Origin: CAZBZG01 sp964496245
GTDB lineage: Bacteria > Planctomycetota > SZUA-567
Assembly (NCBI GenBank): GCA_964496245.1
Contig: CAZBZG010000293.1
Location: forward strand, 1-5,787
Direction of reading: 5' to 3'
DNA: 5,787 nucleotides
The first letter of the stretch is position 1. The number at the start of each line of letters is the position of its first letter. Shown here one piece after another: positions 5,382 to 5,787 of this stretch. A program made the translations under genes and the position numbers. Below the pieces are notes generated by a model. That model saw nothing but the letters and a program-made list of their open reading frames with translations, searched no databases and was not told the origin of the DNA.

Positions 5382-5787
5382 GAATCGTGCTGGACACGAA
5401 CGTACTTGTCTCGGGACTGCTCGGACCCTTTGGGACGTGTGGAGCGATCGTTCGCATGCTGACATCGACCGAAATCGAGCTCTGCGTGGATGCACGACTT
5501 CTCCTTGAATACGACGACGTATTGCATCGACCCACGTTCGATATCGATCCGCATAAAGTCGATGTCGTAATGGAGTACATTCAGAACACCTCAGATTTCC
5601 AAGCGACTTCACCACTCGACAGGGCTTTGCCCGACGAAGACAACAACCCGTTTCTGGAAGTTGCCCTGTCATCCGCTGCCAAGTGTCTCGTCACCGGCAA
5701 TCTGAAACATTTCCCGATGCGCTGCCGAGCCGGGGTGTCGCGTCTCGCATCCGATAAGACTCACATCTCACGATGTTTGAGACTCAC
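5378..5787 (+). CDS. PIN-domain toxin of the COG1569-like TA family (3' truncated by window end)
   Basis: The ATG at 5378 overlaps the antitoxin stop (ATGA) and opens a frame that runs to the window end without a stop, 136 complete codons. The start MRIVLDTNVLVSGLL carries the first PIN acidic residue, Asp6, in the usual LDTNVLVS motif. Glu44 lies in the LLLEYDDVLHRP helix. Asp86 and Asp88 lie in LPDEDNNPFLEVALSSAAK, which corresponds to the DPDDN-FLE-AL motif, and LVTGNLKHFP (104-113) follows. These acidic residues coordinate the metal ion of an endoribonuclease; PIN toxins of this type cleave RNA and arrest growth until bound by the cognate antitoxin. Position in a coupled Phd-PIN pair strongly supports the role. 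Beyond HFP the tail (residues 114-136) does not show the usual V-(L/I)-(S/T)P-x-(E/D)FL ending, so it is either divergent or affected by a small frame change. RNA target unknown. Confidence 0.83.
   Translation, partial: MRIVLDTNVLVSGLLGPFGTCGAIVRMLTSTEIELCVDARLLLEYDDVLHRPTFDIDPHKVDVVMEYIQNTSDFQATSPLDRALPDEDNNPFLEVALSSAAKCLVTGNLKHFPMRCRAGVSRLASDKTHISRCLRL

Noticed and set aside
4772..5554. A 260-residue minus-strand frame upstream of hepT as a candidate MntA antitoxin
   Set aside because: It lacks the nucleotidyltransferase GS-x-ARG and DxD motifs, and most of it is antisense to the phd and PIN genes.

Overview
This window looks like a GC-rich chromosome segment from a bacterium of the Planctomycetes-Verrucomicrobia-Lentisphaerae-Kiritimatiellae (PVC) assemblage, probably recovered from an environmental or gut community. 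Three things suggest this together: a very large RIFT-barrel/toroid polysaccharide-lyase-like protein, a stand-alone type II-secretion-like prepilin of the sort these phyla carry in many copies, and accessory DNA with toxin-antitoxin genes and transposase debris. The phylum call is inference from gene style; there is no rRNA or other marker gene here.

Layout. Positions 1-3122 (+) hold most of a >1,000-residue protein whose 5' end lies outside the window. It has an N-terminal beta/Fn3-like part, then the three-part architecture of the PcRGLX (exo-rhamnogalacturonan lyase, PL26-like) family. After a 144-bp gap with a good sigma70-type promoter comes a prepilin/pseudopilin gene (3267-4124, +) with an unusually long, basic leader peptide. 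Enzyme plus prepilin make up the high-GC, apparently resident part, plausibly used for handling complex plant or algal polysaccharide at the cell envelope.

From about 4125 the window becomes accessory DNA. A short fragment of an IS630-type transposase (4282-4368, +) stops abruptly. It is followed by a perfect 8-bp hairpin (4430-4449), and an antisense HepT-like HEPN ribonuclease toxin gene (4450-4782, -) ends right at that hairpin. The HepT tail looks non-homologous and no MntA antitoxin is visible, so this is an orphan and possibly decaying TA locus. About 250 bp without a recognisable gene follow, with hairpins and an 11-bp tandem repeat. Then, in visibly more AT-rich DNA, comes a well-formed type II toxin-antitoxin operon. 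It has a TATACT-type promoter embedded in phased and inverted repeats, a Phd/YefM-family antitoxin (5085-5381, +), and a PIN-domain toxin overlapping it by four bases (5378 to the window end, 3' truncated).

No new system can be claimed from sequence alone. The points most worth following up are the chimeric orphan HepT bounded by a hairpin, the operator architecture of the phd-PIN operon, the pair of mutually exclusive hairpins inside phd just before the toxin start, and the long prepilin leader carrying a palindrome.
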